DNA from: Cyclobacterium xiamenense | GTDB taxonomy: Bacteria; Bacteroidota; Bacteroidia; Cytophagales; Cyclobacteriaceae | Assembly (NCBI RefSeq): GCF_009467825.1 | Contig: NZ_WIOK01000015.1 | Coordinates: 83,643 to 147,642 of the forward strand | Direction of reading: 5' to 3' | DNA: 64,000 bases | Shown: positions 28,365 to 37,862 of the stretch, piece after piece | Layout: every line of letters starts with the position of its first letter | How positions within the stretch are numbered: the stretch's first letter is position 1 | Translations under genes and position numbers: made by a program | Notes under the pieces: model-generated | What the model was told of the DNA's origin: nothing | What the model saw: only the letters and a program-made list of their open reading frames with translations | The model's database searches: none

Positions 28365-28994
28365 CTATTCCCCTTCCTTTTTAAACAAGTAGGCACCCAT
28401 GGCACGCTGTCCATGGACCACCACCGACTTAGCCGGCTCCAATAAGCTAAGCCGGTAGCACTTCATGACTTCGGATAAGAGCTGCTCCGTGAGCACAAAC
28501 CGTTCGGTACCGTCGGGAAGCGCTTGTTGCCGATCTGCTGGATCGCCCGAAAGCGGAAAACAGCCTCCTGCGTCCGAACACATCCTCAGCCAGAAAAGAC
28601 CTCCTTTCTTCAGCACCCGCATTTGTTCACCAAACATTGCGTCAAAATGAACCCTATCTCTGGCAAAATGCATCACCGCACTGCTGATAAGGGCATCAAA
28701 AGCACCCCGGTGAAAGGGAAGATCCTCCACAGGCGCCACGATAAATCGCTGGGCGTCAAACGTAGGATCCAGCGTTTTGGCGGTAATTCGAGCCATCTGA
28801 ATGGCAGTAGGATTACTGTCTACTCCCAAAATCTGATATCCCCCACGGATAAAATAATGGCTATTTCTACCCTCTCCGCAACCCGCGTCCAATAGCAACA
28901 TATCCTTTTCAAAACGCCCCTTTAACAACTGATCCAGCAGGTAAATATCAATATTGCCCAGTAAGTTGTTCAATGCCTTTATTTCCATTTTCAC
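28365..28994 (-). CDS. Class I SAM-dependent methyltransferase
   Basis: A 209-residue Rossmann methyltransferase. The SAM-binding motif I is LLLDAGCGEGRNSHYF, the acidic motif II is YQILGVDSNPTAIQMA, and a motif-IV-like segment is FDALISSAVMHFARD. The acceptor cannot be predicted from the C-terminal part, which is variable and ends in lysine-rich residues. It lies between the D15-type barrel protein (23 bases) and the channel gene (18 bases) on the same strand, so co-transcription is likely, but no shared pathway is evident. Confidence 0.85.
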   Translation of the reverse strand: MKMEIKALNNLLGNIDIYLLDQLLKGRFEKDMLLLDAGCGEGRNSHYFIRGGYQILGVDSNPTAIQMARITAKTLDPTFDAQRFIVAPVEDLPFHRGAFDALISSAVMHFARDRVHFDAMFGEQMRVLKKGGLFWLRMCSDAGGCFPLSGDPADRQQALPDGTERFVLTEQLLSEVMKCYRLSLLEPAKSVVVHGQRAMGAYLFKKEGE

Positions 28995-29017
28995 TGTATG
29001 TTTACACCATCAAAAGG

Positions 29018-30169
29018 TTAGATTACTTCGTTCAGACCAAAATAAAAGGCCGGTCGATCACCGTAGGCCAGGTCAATTCTCAACTGGAGACCTTCCTCGT
29101 TTAGCCGATACCTGAACCCGATACCCGCTCCCAGCCGCATGTTCCGATTCAAACCAAAATCGCCGGCGTTCCTACCAATTTGACCCGCACTTCCAAAGGC
29201 AACCATTCGTAAGTTACGGTATACTGGAAACCGCCACTCAGCCTGGTAGACCATGGCATGCCGGTCCCGATACCTGCCCTCAAAATAGCCCCGCATCAAA
29301 TCACTCCCACCCATCATGGACAAATGCTGAAACGGAACTTCCCCCTGAGTCAGGCTTACCATTGCCTGCCCCACAAACACCTGATCGTTTCTCATCGGCC
29401 AATATTTCCGGAAATCAAAAACCCATTGTGTGAAATCAAAATTACTCCCCAAAACGGAATGAAACTTCATCCAGGACAATTGATGGTACCCTCCTCGGGC
29501 AGGTTGGAAAATAGCATCCCGGCGATCCAGAGTCACTGCCAGTCCCAAACCGGACAAGCGCTGCCCATTGCTGCCCGGGATCGTGCCTGCATCCAGCAGT
29601 CCTCCTGGGACCTTCTGATATAGGTCATCCGTACGAAACTCATACCTAGGTCCCAGGTAAATGCCCCGGGCAACTTCCTTTTCGTAGTAGACATGTACGT
29701 AAAAATACCTGCTGGCATAGGATTCTGCCTCAAAAACCGCATTCCCAATTCCTGAAAACTGAAACGGATAATCGGAAAATTCCATCCGCCCATTGAAAAA
29801 AGACTTGTTTTGATTCATCCAAAGCTCCAATTCTCCCGTTAGGATCACCTGATGATTAAGGGTATACAAAAATGTGAGTGGTAAGGAAGAAGGTCTGTTT
29901 GCAACCGACAATGAATCGCTACCGGTCCTAAAAATCCTTACCGCCCGGGCTCCAATTCCCAAACTGGTCTCTGGAGAATAGGTGAGTGCGGGAATGAACG
30001 TCCATTGATCCGTACTGAACAGATCCACCGTGCGATCTGCCAGGCCAAAAAGCTTTTCTACGAACGATCCCCCTTCCCCCTGCTTAATAACCGACTCCAG
30101 ATCCTGCGCCCGGAGGTGGCCAAACAGAAGAAATTGTACCGCCAAAAAAAACGTAATTCTTCGTCCCAT
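29018..30169 (-). CDS. BamA/TamA-type (D15, Bac_surface_Ag) outer-membrane barrel protein
   Basis: A 383-residue protein with a signal peptide (MGRRITFFLAVQ to HLRAQ). After a short N-terminal stretch it is a beta-barrel of the bacterial surface antigen family. The hallmark MGGSDLMRGYFEGRYRDRH is the conserved loop-6 RGY-type motif, and the chain ends in alternating strands (LGAGIGFRYRLNEEGLQLRI). POTRA domains are absent, so it is not BamA itself; short barrels like this occur as patatin-like or DUF3570-type outer-membrane proteins of unknown function. It follows the TonB receptor after 27 bases, which suggests one transcript. Confidence 0.82.
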   Translation of the reverse strand: MGRRITFFLAVQFLLFGHLRAQDLESVIKQGEGGSFVEKLFGLADRTVDLFSTDQWTFIPALTYSPETSLGIGARAVRIFRTGSDSLSVANRPSSLPLTFLYTLNHQVILTGELELWMNQNKSFFNGRMEFSDYPFQFSGIGNAVFEAESYASRYFYVHVYYEKEVARGIYLGPRYEFRTDDLYQKVPGGLLDAGTIPGSNGQRLSGLGLAVTLDRRDAIFQPARGGYHQLSWMKFHSVLGSNFDFTQWVFDFRKYWPMRNDQVFVGQAMVSLTQGEVPFQHLSMMGGSDLMRGYFEGRYRDRHAMVYQAEWRFPVYRNLRMVAFGSAGQIGRNAGDFGLNRNMRLGAGIGFRYRLNEEGLQLRIDLAYGDRPAFYFGLNEVI

Positions 30170-30196
30170 GTAGGCCCGAAGATACTACATAATGCA

Positions 30197-32599
30197 TCAA
30201 AATTCTATAATGAGACCAATTGTTGGAAGCACCGTTCCAGCCGGATTGGGAACCTCCCGGAGCAGGTAACGGGAAGGATCCTCCGGATCCACCAACAATT
30301 GCCCCTGATCACCTCGCTGGGGAACCAGGTTTGCCTGCTGCTCTGCCTGAAAATTGTAGGCATTTTGCACGTCAAAATACCAGTTTAGGTTCCACTTATC
30401 GTAAAAGTACTTTTTATCTACCCGAAGGTCCAGTTGGTGAAAGCTATTGAGGCGTTCGCCGTTGATTCGGGAAAAATCAAAAACACCCTGATTAAATAAA
30501 TCCCAATTGGATCGAAGTGAGGAAGCCTGAAAGTCGTAAGGTGTATACGGGGTCCCTCCCAAAAAGCGCCAGCGGGCACCCAACTCCCAGTCCTTCTGGA
30601 GCCGCTTGCCGGCTGTTAAACTTACAATGAACCGATTGTCCCAGGAAGAGGGAAGAAACTCGGTATTGGGATTGGTAAATTCGCTGCGAACCAGCGTAAG
30701 TGCAGCTATTCCATAAAACCCCTTAAACAAGCGTTGCTGGGCGAGTAATTCGAGCCCATACGCCCTCCCCCTTGCGTCGGAAGTCACCGGTTCGTTCCCG
30801 ATTACCCCAAAATCTGCCCCCAGATTAGCCAAGGCGATTCCGTTTCGAATCGAACTCGGATAGTTCGCATAGTTTTTATAAAATACCTCCGCCGAAAAAC
30901 GCCGGTTTTTCTCCGGCAGTTGCCACTCCAGACCAGTAATCAGGTGTGTGGAACGGATAAAGCGGACATCGTTTTCCTGATTGACATAGGCCCCCTCGTT
31001 GTTCTGAAAACCCAAAACCGTGTAGGGCGGCTTTTGGTAGTAAATCCCGGCATTGGCATTCCAAAAGAGGTTATCTTTCAGTTGATAGCTGGTTGAAACC
31101 CGCGGACTTAACTGGTTTAAAGGGTTACTGGCAGTCGCCCCAAAATCGCTGCCATCCATCCGAACTCCCAAATTTACCAGCAAGCGCTCGTCCAGGTATT
31201 TTTTACTTCCCATCACAAATGCCCCATAACTGTTAAACAGGGAAACGGAAGAAATATCCAATACCTGTCCATCCTGTACCAATACTTGCCGGTCGAAATT
31301 TTCGATCAGGTAGCGGCTAAACTCGTAATTGACACCGTACTGAAGAGTGAAACCATCTTTGAAAACGCTGTTTTCTGCGCGGAATTTATTTTCACTCTCC
31401 TGTGAAAGGTAGTCAAACAACAGGTTTTCTTCCTGTGATGCATCGTTTTGCGCGTACTTATAGGACCGGTTGTTGAGCATGTTACGGCTTAAGATAAACG
31501 TCCAGAAGCCATTCTCCCGAAACCGCTTTAGCTTTATCCCCGTTGCATAATTCCACTGCGTGGAAATGGGCAGGTTGTCCAACAAAAACAAGCGATTTTC
31601 CCGGTCTTCGGTCGTCTCTCCATCCGGTACGTCAAAATTGAGTGCGAATTGATCGATCGCACCAACACCCAAAACTGTCAATTCCGTTTTTTCGTTGATC
31701 TGAGTTTTGGTCTTAAATGTAAAGTCATTGAAGGTAGGAAGAAAAGGAAGCCCCAATAAGCGAAACAATCCTTGCAAGTACGATCTTCTGGCCGATACAA
31801 TATAGGTCGTCCGCTCGCCAATAGGCCCTTCATTGGAAAACGTCAGTTCACTGGCGCCCACAGTAACTTGCGAAAACATCTTGTCCCTACGGCCGTCTTT
31901 GAGCTGAAATTCAAAAAAAGAACTCAGCGCATTCATTCGATTGGCAGGAAAGCCTCCGCTGATAACATCCACATTTTTGATCAGGTTTACATTTAAGATC
32001 CCAACGGGACCTCCCGACGAACCTTGCGTGGCAAAGTGATTGATGACCGGAACCTCTATTTCATCAATAAAAAACTTATTTTCATTTGGGGCCCCTCCGC
32101 GAATAATGATATCGTTTCGAAAGCTAGCTGTACTGGCAACACCGGGCAGCGATTGGATCACCCTGCTTATGTCTCTATTTCCCCCCGGGTACCGTTCAAT
32201 CTCGTTTGCATTTAATTTTCTTGCCGATAGTGGCGTCACATCCGAACGGCTGAATTCAGAACTTACCACCACTTCTTCCAGATTCGACGCATCTTCTTCC
32301 AACTCAAAATCGAGCTGCACCGGTCTGGCAAGGGATACCTGCACCTCATAAAATGTCTGTGATTTGAACCCGACAAAAGAGGCCCGCACGTTATACAAAC
32401 CGGGTTCGAGACCGGTTAATTGATACTGCCCTTCTTCATCCGAAACGGTCCCTTTATCCAGGCCCTGAACAACCACGTTCGCAAAGGGAATGGGTTCGTT
32501 ATTGACGGGATTAACTATTTTACCCTGAATAGTCCCTTCCTGAGCCAGCACAAACCCACAAGTAAAAAACAACGCAAATGTTATCAGAGAAACCTTCAT
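30197..32599 (-). CDS. TonB-dependent receptor
   Basis: An 800-residue outer-membrane receptor: signal peptide (MKVSLITFA to FVLAQ), a CarboxypepD_reg-like domain (about 22-105, GKIVNPVNNEPIPFANVVV and YNVRASFVGFKSQ), a plug (about 120-235, ISRVIQSLPGVASTASF, RGGAPNENKFFIDEIEV) and a 22-strand barrel to the C-terminal F (TIGLIIEF). The plug and regulatory domain are typical of Bacteroidota receptors without a SusD partner. No siderophore or sugar genes flank it; the barrel protein downstream is the only obvious companion. The ligand is unknown. Confidence 0.93.
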   Translation of the reverse strand: MKVSLITFALFFTCGFVLAQEGTIQGKIVNPVNNEPIPFANVVVQGLDKGTVSDEEGQYQLTGLEPGLYNVRASFVGFKSQTFYEVQVSLARPVQLDFELEEDASNLEEVVVSSEFSRSDVTPLSARKLNANEIERYPGGNRDISRVIQSLPGVASTASFRNDIIIRGGAPNENKFFIDEIEVPVINHFATQGSSGGPVGILNVNLIKNVDVISGGFPANRMNALSSFFEFQLKDGRRDKMFSQVTVGASELTFSNEGPIGERTTYIVSARRSYLQGLFRLLGLPFLPTFNDFTFKTKTQINEKTELTVLGVGAIDQFALNFDVPDGETTEDRENRLFLLDNLPISTQWNYATGIKLKRFRENGFWTFILSRNMLNNRSYKYAQNDASQEENLLFDYLSQESENKFRAENSVFKDGFTLQYGVNYEFSRYLIENFDRQVLVQDGQVLDISSVSLFNSYGAFVMGSKKYLDERLLVNLGVRMDGSDFGATASNPLNQLSPRVSTSYQLKDNLFWNANAGIYYQKPPYTVLGFQNNEGAYVNQENDVRFIRSTHLITGLEWQLPEKNRRFSAEVFYKNYANYPSSIRNGIALANLGADFGVIGNEPVTSDARGRAYGLELLAQQRLFKGFYGIAALTLVRSEFTNPNTEFLPSSWDNRFIVSLTAGKRLQKDWELGARWRFLGGTPYTPYDFQASSLRSNWDLFNQGVFDFSRINGERLNSFHQLDLRVDKKYFYDKWNLNWYFDVQNAYNFQAEQQANLVPQRGDQGQLLVDPEDPSRYLLREVPNPAGTVLPTIGLIIEF

Positions 32600-32665
32600 A
32601 GAAATGGAACATTTAGAACAATAATCATTATGAATGAAAAATGTTTGTGGATCAAGGATGTTTTT

Positions 32666-33379
32666 TCAGGTACGGCTATTCTTGGCCCGCCACAGGCGCC
32701 ACCAAGGTGTATTGGGTGAGTCGTGGTGCTCGTAATGGTAACCAAAAAAGTAGCAGGACACAAACGCCCAAATATGGTTTGGCGCTAAGGTACCGGAGTG
32801 GTGAGCATTTTCCTGCTCCCCTCTATGGGGAAGGTAGGTGCCAAAATAAAACAATTGAAGTGTGGAAAGAACCGCCGGCAGCATCCAAAACAAAACAAGG
32901 TTTTCTGTAGGAATCCAGATTTTCAATAAATTAAACGTACCCGCCATCAAGAGAAACTGCCAGATGTTCACATAGCTAAACAGAAAACTGAAGTACCAGG
33001 GGATGAACCGATTGGACGCATGGTAATCGGGATCCTTGTCTGTAGCGACGAATCGGTGGTGTTTGTGGTGATTCGGAAATAACCGCCAATAAAAATTGTA
33101 GGAAAACAACAAAGCTGCGAGCCAACCTACTGCATGATTCAATTTCCGGTTGGTAGAAACAACCCCATGCATGGCATCATGAGCGGTAATGAATAACCCG
33201 GTGTACAAATGCGTTTGAACCAAAATCGCCAAATAAACCAACGGATCCGAAAAATCGATGGAGTAGCCCAACAAAAACACCAAAGAAGTTGCCCACAATA
33301 GTATAATTGATCCGGCAATGATCAATCCCTTCGGATCAATAGGTAATGATAAATGCTGCTTTTGGGAAACGTTGTTCAT
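32666..33379 (-). CDS. crtW: Beta-carotene ketolase CrtW-type
   Basis: A 237-residue di-iron membrane oxygenase of the fatty-acid-desaturase superfamily. The histidine clusters match CrtW: HDAMHG, NHHKHHRF followed by DPDY, and YHYEHHDSPNTPWWRL at the end. CrtW adds the 4-keto group to beta-ionone rings. The gene sits 31 bases after ispH at the end of the crt operon, which strongly supports a carotenoid rather than a fatty-acid substrate. Four hydrophobic segments are visible. No crtZ hydroxylase accompanies it, unlike many ketocarotenoid clusters. Confidence 0.85.
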   Translation of the reverse strand: MNNVSQKQHLSLPIDPKGLIIAGSIILLWATSLVFLLGYSIDFSDPLVYLAILVQTHLYTGLFITAHDAMHGVVSTNRKLNHAVGWLAALLFSYNFYWRLFPNHHKHHRFVATDKDPDYHASNRFIPWYFSFLFSYVNIWQFLLMAGTFNLLKIWIPTENLVLFWMLPAVLSTLQLFYFGTYLPHRGEQENAHHSGTLAPNHIWAFVSCYFFGYHYEHHDSPNTPWWRLWRAKNSRT

Positions 33380-33410
33380 GCAAGAAAAACACCAGAGAAA
33401 CGTAAATCAT

Positions 33411-34256
33411 TCAAAACTCCCGAATTCGGTCCCTGACTTTCTCCATCAACCACATGGGTGTAGAGGTGGCACCGCAAATACCCACGCTTTGTCCCTCGGT
33501 AAACCACGATTGCTCCACTTCTTCCGGACTGGATACAAAGTAGGTTTGCGCATTTTTTTCTTTGCAAACATTAAAAAGCACCTTCCCATTGGAAGACTTG
33601 GTTCCGCTAACAAACACAATATGGTCGAATTTGGAAGCGAATTCCCGTAATTCCTTGTCTCGGTTGGATACCTGCCTACAAATGGTATCGTTGGTATTTA
33701 TTGTAATGCCGTTCGCCTTGAGAATTTCGTTGATCTCGTAAAACTTGTCGGTACTTTTGGTGGTTTGGCTGTATAAGGTAATGTTTTTTGGAAGCGAGGG
33801 AATATCCAATTCGCTGATATCCTGAAAAACGACCGCCTTGTTTCTTGTTTGCCCCAAAAGCCCTATCACTTCAGCGTGACCGTGCTTACCGTAAATGTAA
33901 ATCGTTTCGTCCTTATCGTACGAATTTTTGATACGGTTCTGAAGTTTTAGTACTACCGGACAACTAGCGTCTACTAGCGTCAGGTTGTTTTTTATTGCCA
34001 ACTCGTAGGTCGAAGGCGGCTCTCCATGAGCGCGAATTAAAATCTTTTCGTTTTTTAGGTCCTTCAGCGAATCGTGATTGATGATAATCAACCCTTTTTG
34101 GGTAAGCCGTTTGACTTCCTCGTCGTTGTGAACGATGTCCCCCAGGCAATACAAACGACCCTCATCGTCCAGGATTTCCTCAGCCATCTCTATAGCATAG
34201 ACTACCCCAAAACAAAAACCAGAATGCTGATCAATATGTACATCCAAATTTAACAT
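33411..34256 (-). CDS. ispH: 4-hydroxy-3-methylbut-2-enyl diphosphate reductase
   Basis: A 281-residue IspH/LytB protein, the last enzyme of the MEP pathway, which reduces HMBPP to IPP and DMAPP. The three iron-sulfur cysteines are present in GFCFGV, DASCPVV and NDTICRQ, and the substrate-binding histidines and the SGTKSSNGKVL and GATSTP loops are intact. It lies inside the carotenoid operon, 15 bases after the lycopene cyclase and 31 before crtW. This couples isoprenoid precursor supply to carotenoid production. Whether a second ispH exists elsewhere in the genome cannot be seen. Confidence 0.95.
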   Translation of the reverse strand: MLNLDVHIDQHSGFCFGVVYAIEMAEEILDDEGRLYCLGDIVHNDEEVKRLTQKGLIIINHDSLKDLKNEKILIRAHGEPPSTYELAIKNNLTLVDASCPVVLKLQNRIKNSYDKDETIYIYGKHGHAEVIGLLGQTRNKAVVFQDISELDIPSLPKNITLYSQTTKSTDKFYEINEILKANGITINTNDTICRQVSNRDKELREFASKFDHIVFVSGTKSSNGKVLFNVCKEKNAQTYFVSSPEEVEQSWFTEGQSVGICGATSTPMWLMEKVRDRIREF

Positions 34257-34271
34257 AGACTATAAACCAAA

Positions 34272-34973
34272 CTAGCGTGTAAATGTTTTGCGACGTAGGA
34301 TCTTTTCATAAATACTGATATTCAACAGCAACAAACCCAATGAATAAACGCTATCTTCTATCGGTACAGTTCCAATTCGAATCCCCAAGTTTTCCTGATT
34401 GTTGTACCCGACGATGGGTTCGTCCAACCAGGTACCGGTAAGAACCCCGTTTACCAGCATGAAAGGCAACAAGCTGACCAGATAGGCGGCCAGAAACCGA
34501 CCCAGAATCCGATCTTTAAAGACCAGAAAATGAACCGCTACGATAAGCGAGGTAAATATAAAATTAAACGAAGTATACAACTTTTCCCAATGATAGAAAC
34601 CCAAAACCAATAACAGCGGTACCATTATGTAGACAAAGGGCTTCCCGATGGGCTGTAGCCAATCTTTTTTCACAAAATAAATCAAGACTTCGTAGATAAA
34701 AATACAGGCAAAAGGCACGATAAAGAAGAACGAAATTTCTTCCAACGGCAATTCAAAGAGGTACCAACCCAGAATGTACCGTTCATTGAACCACCAAACA
34801 CCCTCTACCGTAAACCAATGATCCCAAATGAGATAAACGCATGCGGTAATGAGGGATGCTGGCCAGAGCGCATACCATTTCTTGTGATAAGTAATCCGGT
34901 GTTCAAAAGACTGCGCCAGGGGATAAGAAAGGGTGAAGAGCATAAGCCCCAGGTAATAGTATTCTTCTTTCAT
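34272..34973 (-). CDS. crtYcd: Fused heterodimer-type lycopene beta-cyclase (CrtYc-CrtYd)
   Basis: A 233-residue protein with about seven transmembrane helices formed by two related halves. Each half carries the catalytic PxE(E/D) motif of the CrtYc/CrtYd family: PLEEISFFF in the first and PIEDSVYSL in the second. In Gram-positive bacteria the halves are separate genes; a fusion was described from Algoriphagus and occurs in archaea and fungi. It cyclises lycopene ends to beta-rings. The ATG overlaps the crtB stop by one base (TAATG), so translation is coupled. Its product feeds the crtW ketolase two genes further on. Confidence 0.88.
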   Translation of the reverse strand: MKEEYYYLGLMLFTLSYPLAQSFEHRITYHKKWYALWPASLITACVYLIWDHWFTVEGVWWFNERYILGWYLFELPLEEISFFFIVPFACIFIYEVLIYFVKKDWLQPIGKPFVYIMVPLLLVLGFYHWEKLYTSFNFIFTSLIVAVHFLVFKDRILGRFLAAYLVSLLPFMLVNGVLTGTWLDEPIVGYNNQENLGIRIGTVPIEDSVYSLGLLLLNISIYEKILRRKTFTR

Positions 34974-35818
34974 TAACCAAGTCCTGTTTTGTACCCAAAA
35001 TACGTTCGTACCAATAAAGCCATTTTTCGCCCGTTCGGGATGCGGATTCGTTGCTGGGTGATAACCTCCGGAGGCAATTCTTTGATTTTAGAGAAAAGCT
35101 TTCGGTAATACAGGTAAGCGATCTTGACCCCCAACATGGCTCCCTTTGGCAATTGATGAATGCCAATCAGCGCCTCATCGAAATCCTGCTCTATATCTGC
35201 TTCAATTTCTGATTTGATGGCCCGGTTGAAATCCTTGAACTCGACTCCCGGGAAATAAACCCTACCGCGTTCTTCGTAATCGCTTTTAAGGTCCCGTAAG
35301 AAATTAACTTTTTGAAAGGCAGCACCTAGTTTACAGGCCGCACCTCTGAGTCGATCATAAGTCTGACTGTCTCCCTTACAAAAAACCCGCAGACACATCA
35401 GCCCCACCACTTCTGCCGATCCATAGATGTACTCTTTGTATTTGGAATCGTTGTACCGGGTAAAATCCAGATCCATTTCCATGCTGGTCAGAAATGCATC
35501 GATCAAATCCCGCTCGATCTGGTATTGATTCACGATCAATTGGAAGGCGTGAAGTACCGGATTCAGACTAATTCCCTCGCGAATTGCCCGGTAAGTATCT
35601 TCCCTGAAAGCGTCCAACAAGGCTTGCTTGTCCTTGTCATGAAAGGTATCCACGATTTCGTCCGCGTACCGAACAAAACCATAAATCGCATAGATGGGAA
35701 GGTGTAGCTCTTTGTGAAGTGTTCGAATACCAAGGGTAAAGGACGTGCTGTACCGTTGGGTAATTAGTTTGCTACATTCGAGCGCAGTTTCATCAAAAAG
35801 CTGTTTGTGGTCGACCAT
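34973..35818 (-). CDS. crtB: Phytoene synthase
   Basis: A 281-residue squalene/phytoene synthase. The first aspartate-rich motif is YADEIVD and the second is FLRDLKSDYEERGRVYFP; RYSTSFTLG near the start and AFQKVNFLRD are also typical. It condenses two geranylgeranyl diphosphates to phytoene, the committed step of C40 carotenoids. It follows crtI after 25 bases and overlaps crtYcd by one base. No crtE (GGPP synthase) is in the window, so that gene must be elsewhere. Confidence 0.95.
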   Translation of the reverse strand: MVDHKQLFDETALECSKLITQRYSTSFTLGIRTLHKELHLPIYAIYGFVRYADEIVDTFHDKDKQALLDAFREDTYRAIREGISLNPVLHAFQLIVNQYQIERDLIDAFLTSMEMDLDFTRYNDSKYKEYIYGSAEVVGLMCLRVFCKGDSQTYDRLRGAACKLGAAFQKVNFLRDLKSDYEERGRVYFPGVEFKDFNRAIKSEIEADIEQDFDEALIGIHQLPKGAMLGVKIAYLYYRKLFSKIKELPPEVITQQRIRIPNGRKMALLVRTYFGYKTGLG

Positions 35819-35843
35819 ATCCTGTTAAATATATCGATTATAT

Positions 35844-37325
35844 TTATCTTTTCATCGATTTTATCACTTCTTTGGCAACAACTCCACCCGAAATAAGCGA
35901 GGGTGGTACCCCTGGGCCCGGCACTGTCAACTGCCCGGTATAGAAGAGATTGGGCAGTTTTTTATTTTTGAGGGAGGGTTTCAGAATGGCGGTTTGCATC
36001 AGGGTATTCGCCAGGCCATACGCATTGCCTTTAAACGCGTGGTAATCTTCTTTAAAGTCCCGATGGGCATAGGACTTTTTATAAACAATATGCGATCGTA
36101 TCTCCTGTCCTGTTAATTTTTCTAACCGATCCATCACCAAATCAAAGTAGTACTCCCGGGTTTGCTCCGGGTCGTCCAGGTCGGGGGCCAGTGGAATCAG
36201 AATGAACAGGTTTTCCATCCCTTCAGGTGCCACCGAAGGGTCGGTCTGGGAAGGGACCGATACGTAAAATAAGGGCTTTTCCGGCCAGGCCGGATTGGTA
36301 TAAATGGCCTCGGCATGGGGCCCTAGCGGCTCGTCAAAAAAGAGATTGTGGTGACGAAGATTCGTCAACCGCTTGTTTACGCCTAGGTAAAAAAGCAGCG
36401 AAGAGGGTGCCAGCGTGCGCGAGTCCCAATAGGTGTCGCTGTAGTTGCTCCATGCCGGGTCAAGCAGGTGCTTGTCCACGTGGTGGTAATCCGCCCCGGC
36501 GACCAACACGTCAAAGGCAACGATTTCTCCGTTGGACAAAAGCGCCGAAACTGCCTTCCCCTCGTGTACGTTGATTTTCTTCACTTCTGCTTCTGTCCGT
36601 ATTTCCACGCCTTTTTCTTTGGCCAGCTGCACCATTCCTTCGATAATGCGGTGCATTCCTCCCATGGGATACCAGGTTCCGAGCGCGATATCGGCGTAAT
36701 TCATCAGACTGTAAAGGGCTGGAATGTTCTGGGCTGTTTCTCCCAAAAACAAAACCGGAAACTCCATCAGACGAATGATTTTTTCGTGGGAAAAAAATTT
36801 CCTCACGTGGGAAGACATGGACTGAAAAATATCCATTCGAAAAAGGTCTTTCAGCAAGGAAAAGTCCAGGAATTCGGTGAGAGAAAGGCTTGGCCGATGT
36901 ACCAAATCGTGAATGCCTTTTTGGTACTTATAGGCCGCCTGCTCCAAAAACAAATCGAGCTTTTTCGCGGCGCCTGGCTCTAATGCCTCCAATGCCTGCC
37001 GAAATTCGTCCAGATTGGCAGGGATATCCATGACATCGCCTTCTCCGAAGAAGACTGCGTAAGAAGGATCCAGCCGGGTCAAGGAGTAGTAATCGGTAAC
37101 TTTTTTTCCAAATTTCTCGAAATACCGCTCAAACACATCCGGCATCCAATACCAACTGGGCCCCATATCAAATACAAAACCCTCGGCGTCGAATTTTCTT
37201 GCCCTTCCGCCGAGGGTGCTGTTTTTTTCCAACAATAGTACGTCTTGGCCTTCAGCTGCCAGATGAGTGGCTGTAGAAAGTCCGGCGAAGCCCGAACCAA
37301 TGACTACAACTTTCTTATGAATCAT
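35844..37325 (-). CDS. crtI: Phytoene desaturase CrtI-type
   Basis: A 493-residue FAD-dependent desaturase. The dinucleotide-binding motif VIGSGFAGLSTATHLAAEG is at the N-terminus, followed by the family stretch LGGRARKFDAEGFVFDMGP. The C-terminus has FYTGQLTVPGPGVPPSLISGG, the bacterial carotene desaturase signature. It converts phytoene to lycopene. It starts three bases after the sigma-factor stop, hence co-transcribed and probably coupled. A second, more divergent desaturase (60973-62439) probably acts later in the same pathway. Confidence 0.94.
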   Translation of the reverse strand: MIHKKVVVIGSGFAGLSTATHLAAEGQDVLLLEKNSTLGGRARKFDAEGFVFDMGPSWYWMPDVFERYFEKFGKKVTDYYSLTRLDPSYAVFFGEGDVMDIPANLDEFRQALEALEPGAAKKLDLFLEQAAYKYQKGIHDLVHRPSLSLTEFLDFSLLKDLFRMDIFQSMSSHVRKFFSHEKIIRLMEFPVLFLGETAQNIPALYSLMNYADIALGTWYPMGGMHRIIEGMVQLAKEKGVEIRTEAEVKKINVHEGKAVSALLSNGEIVAFDVLVAGADYHHVDKHLLDPAWSNYSDTYWDSRTLAPSSLLFYLGVNKRLTNLRHHNLFFDEPLGPHAEAIYTNPAWPEKPLFYVSVPSQTDPSVAPEGMENLFILIPLAPDLDDPEQTREYYFDLVMDRLEKLTGQEIRSHIVYKKSYAHRDFKEDYHAFKGNAYGLANTLMQTAILKPSLKNKKLPNLFYTGQLTVPGPGVPPSLISGGVVAKEVIKSMKR

Positions 37326-37328
37326 TTT

Positions 37329-37841
37329 TTAGTTTTTGGTAATATAGACTTTAAGTTCGTCTTTTAATAATTTTCGCGCGATATGGATGCGGTTTTTTAC
37401 CGTTCCAATGGGGATATCCAGCTTATCCGCTATTTCATGGTACTTAAAGCCCTTGTAGTGCATCATGAAGGGTGTTTTGTATACCGAATCCAGTTTTTCT
37501 ATCGCTCGGGTAATGTCCTTCATGGCAAATTCTCCGTAAGCGCCATTTTCAATAACAGTGGACCCTGAATTGATGAAATGCAAGTTGTCAGAGGTGTCGA
37601 CAAAGGTACCACGTCTTACCATTCGTTGGTAATTGGTAATGAAGGTATTTTTCATGATGGTATACAACCAGGCCTTTAGGTTGGTTCCGTCGGTAAATTT
37701 ATCTTTATTCGTAAACGCCTTGACCATGGTGTCCTGCAACAAGTCATTCGCATCGTCCATGTCTCGGGTGAGTTTCAAAGCAAACGGTTTTAAGGATTTG
37801 CTCAATTTGTTTAGTGAGTAGCTAAATTCAAGAGTTGTCAT
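37329..37841 (-). CDS. ECF-type sigma factor leading the carotenoid operon
   Basis: A 170-residue extracytoplasmic-function sigma factor from the ATG at 37841 (MTTLEFSYSLNKLSK). Region 2 contains MDDANDLLQDTMVKAF and LKAWLYTIMKNTFIT; region 4 has FKYHEIADKLDIPIGTVKNR, the HTH that reads the -35 element. An in-frame TTG at 37865 lies inside the promoter -7 box and is rejected. No anti-sigma factor follows; the next gene is crtI three bases on. In several bacteria (e.g. Myxococcus CarQ) a sigma factor drives light-induced carotenogenesis, so a similar role is plausible, but its target promoters are not shown here. Confidence 0.92.
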   Translation of the reverse strand: MTTLEFSYSLNKLSKSLKPFALKLTRDMDDANDLLQDTMVKAFTNKDKFTDGTNLKAWLYTIMKNTFITNYQRMVRRGTFVDTSDNLHFINSGSTVIENGAYGEFAMKDITRAIEKLDSVYKTPFMMHYKGFKYHEIADKLDIPIGTVKNRIHIARKLLKDELKVYITKN

Positions 37842-37862
37842 GGTTTTATCCTTTTGTTTAAT

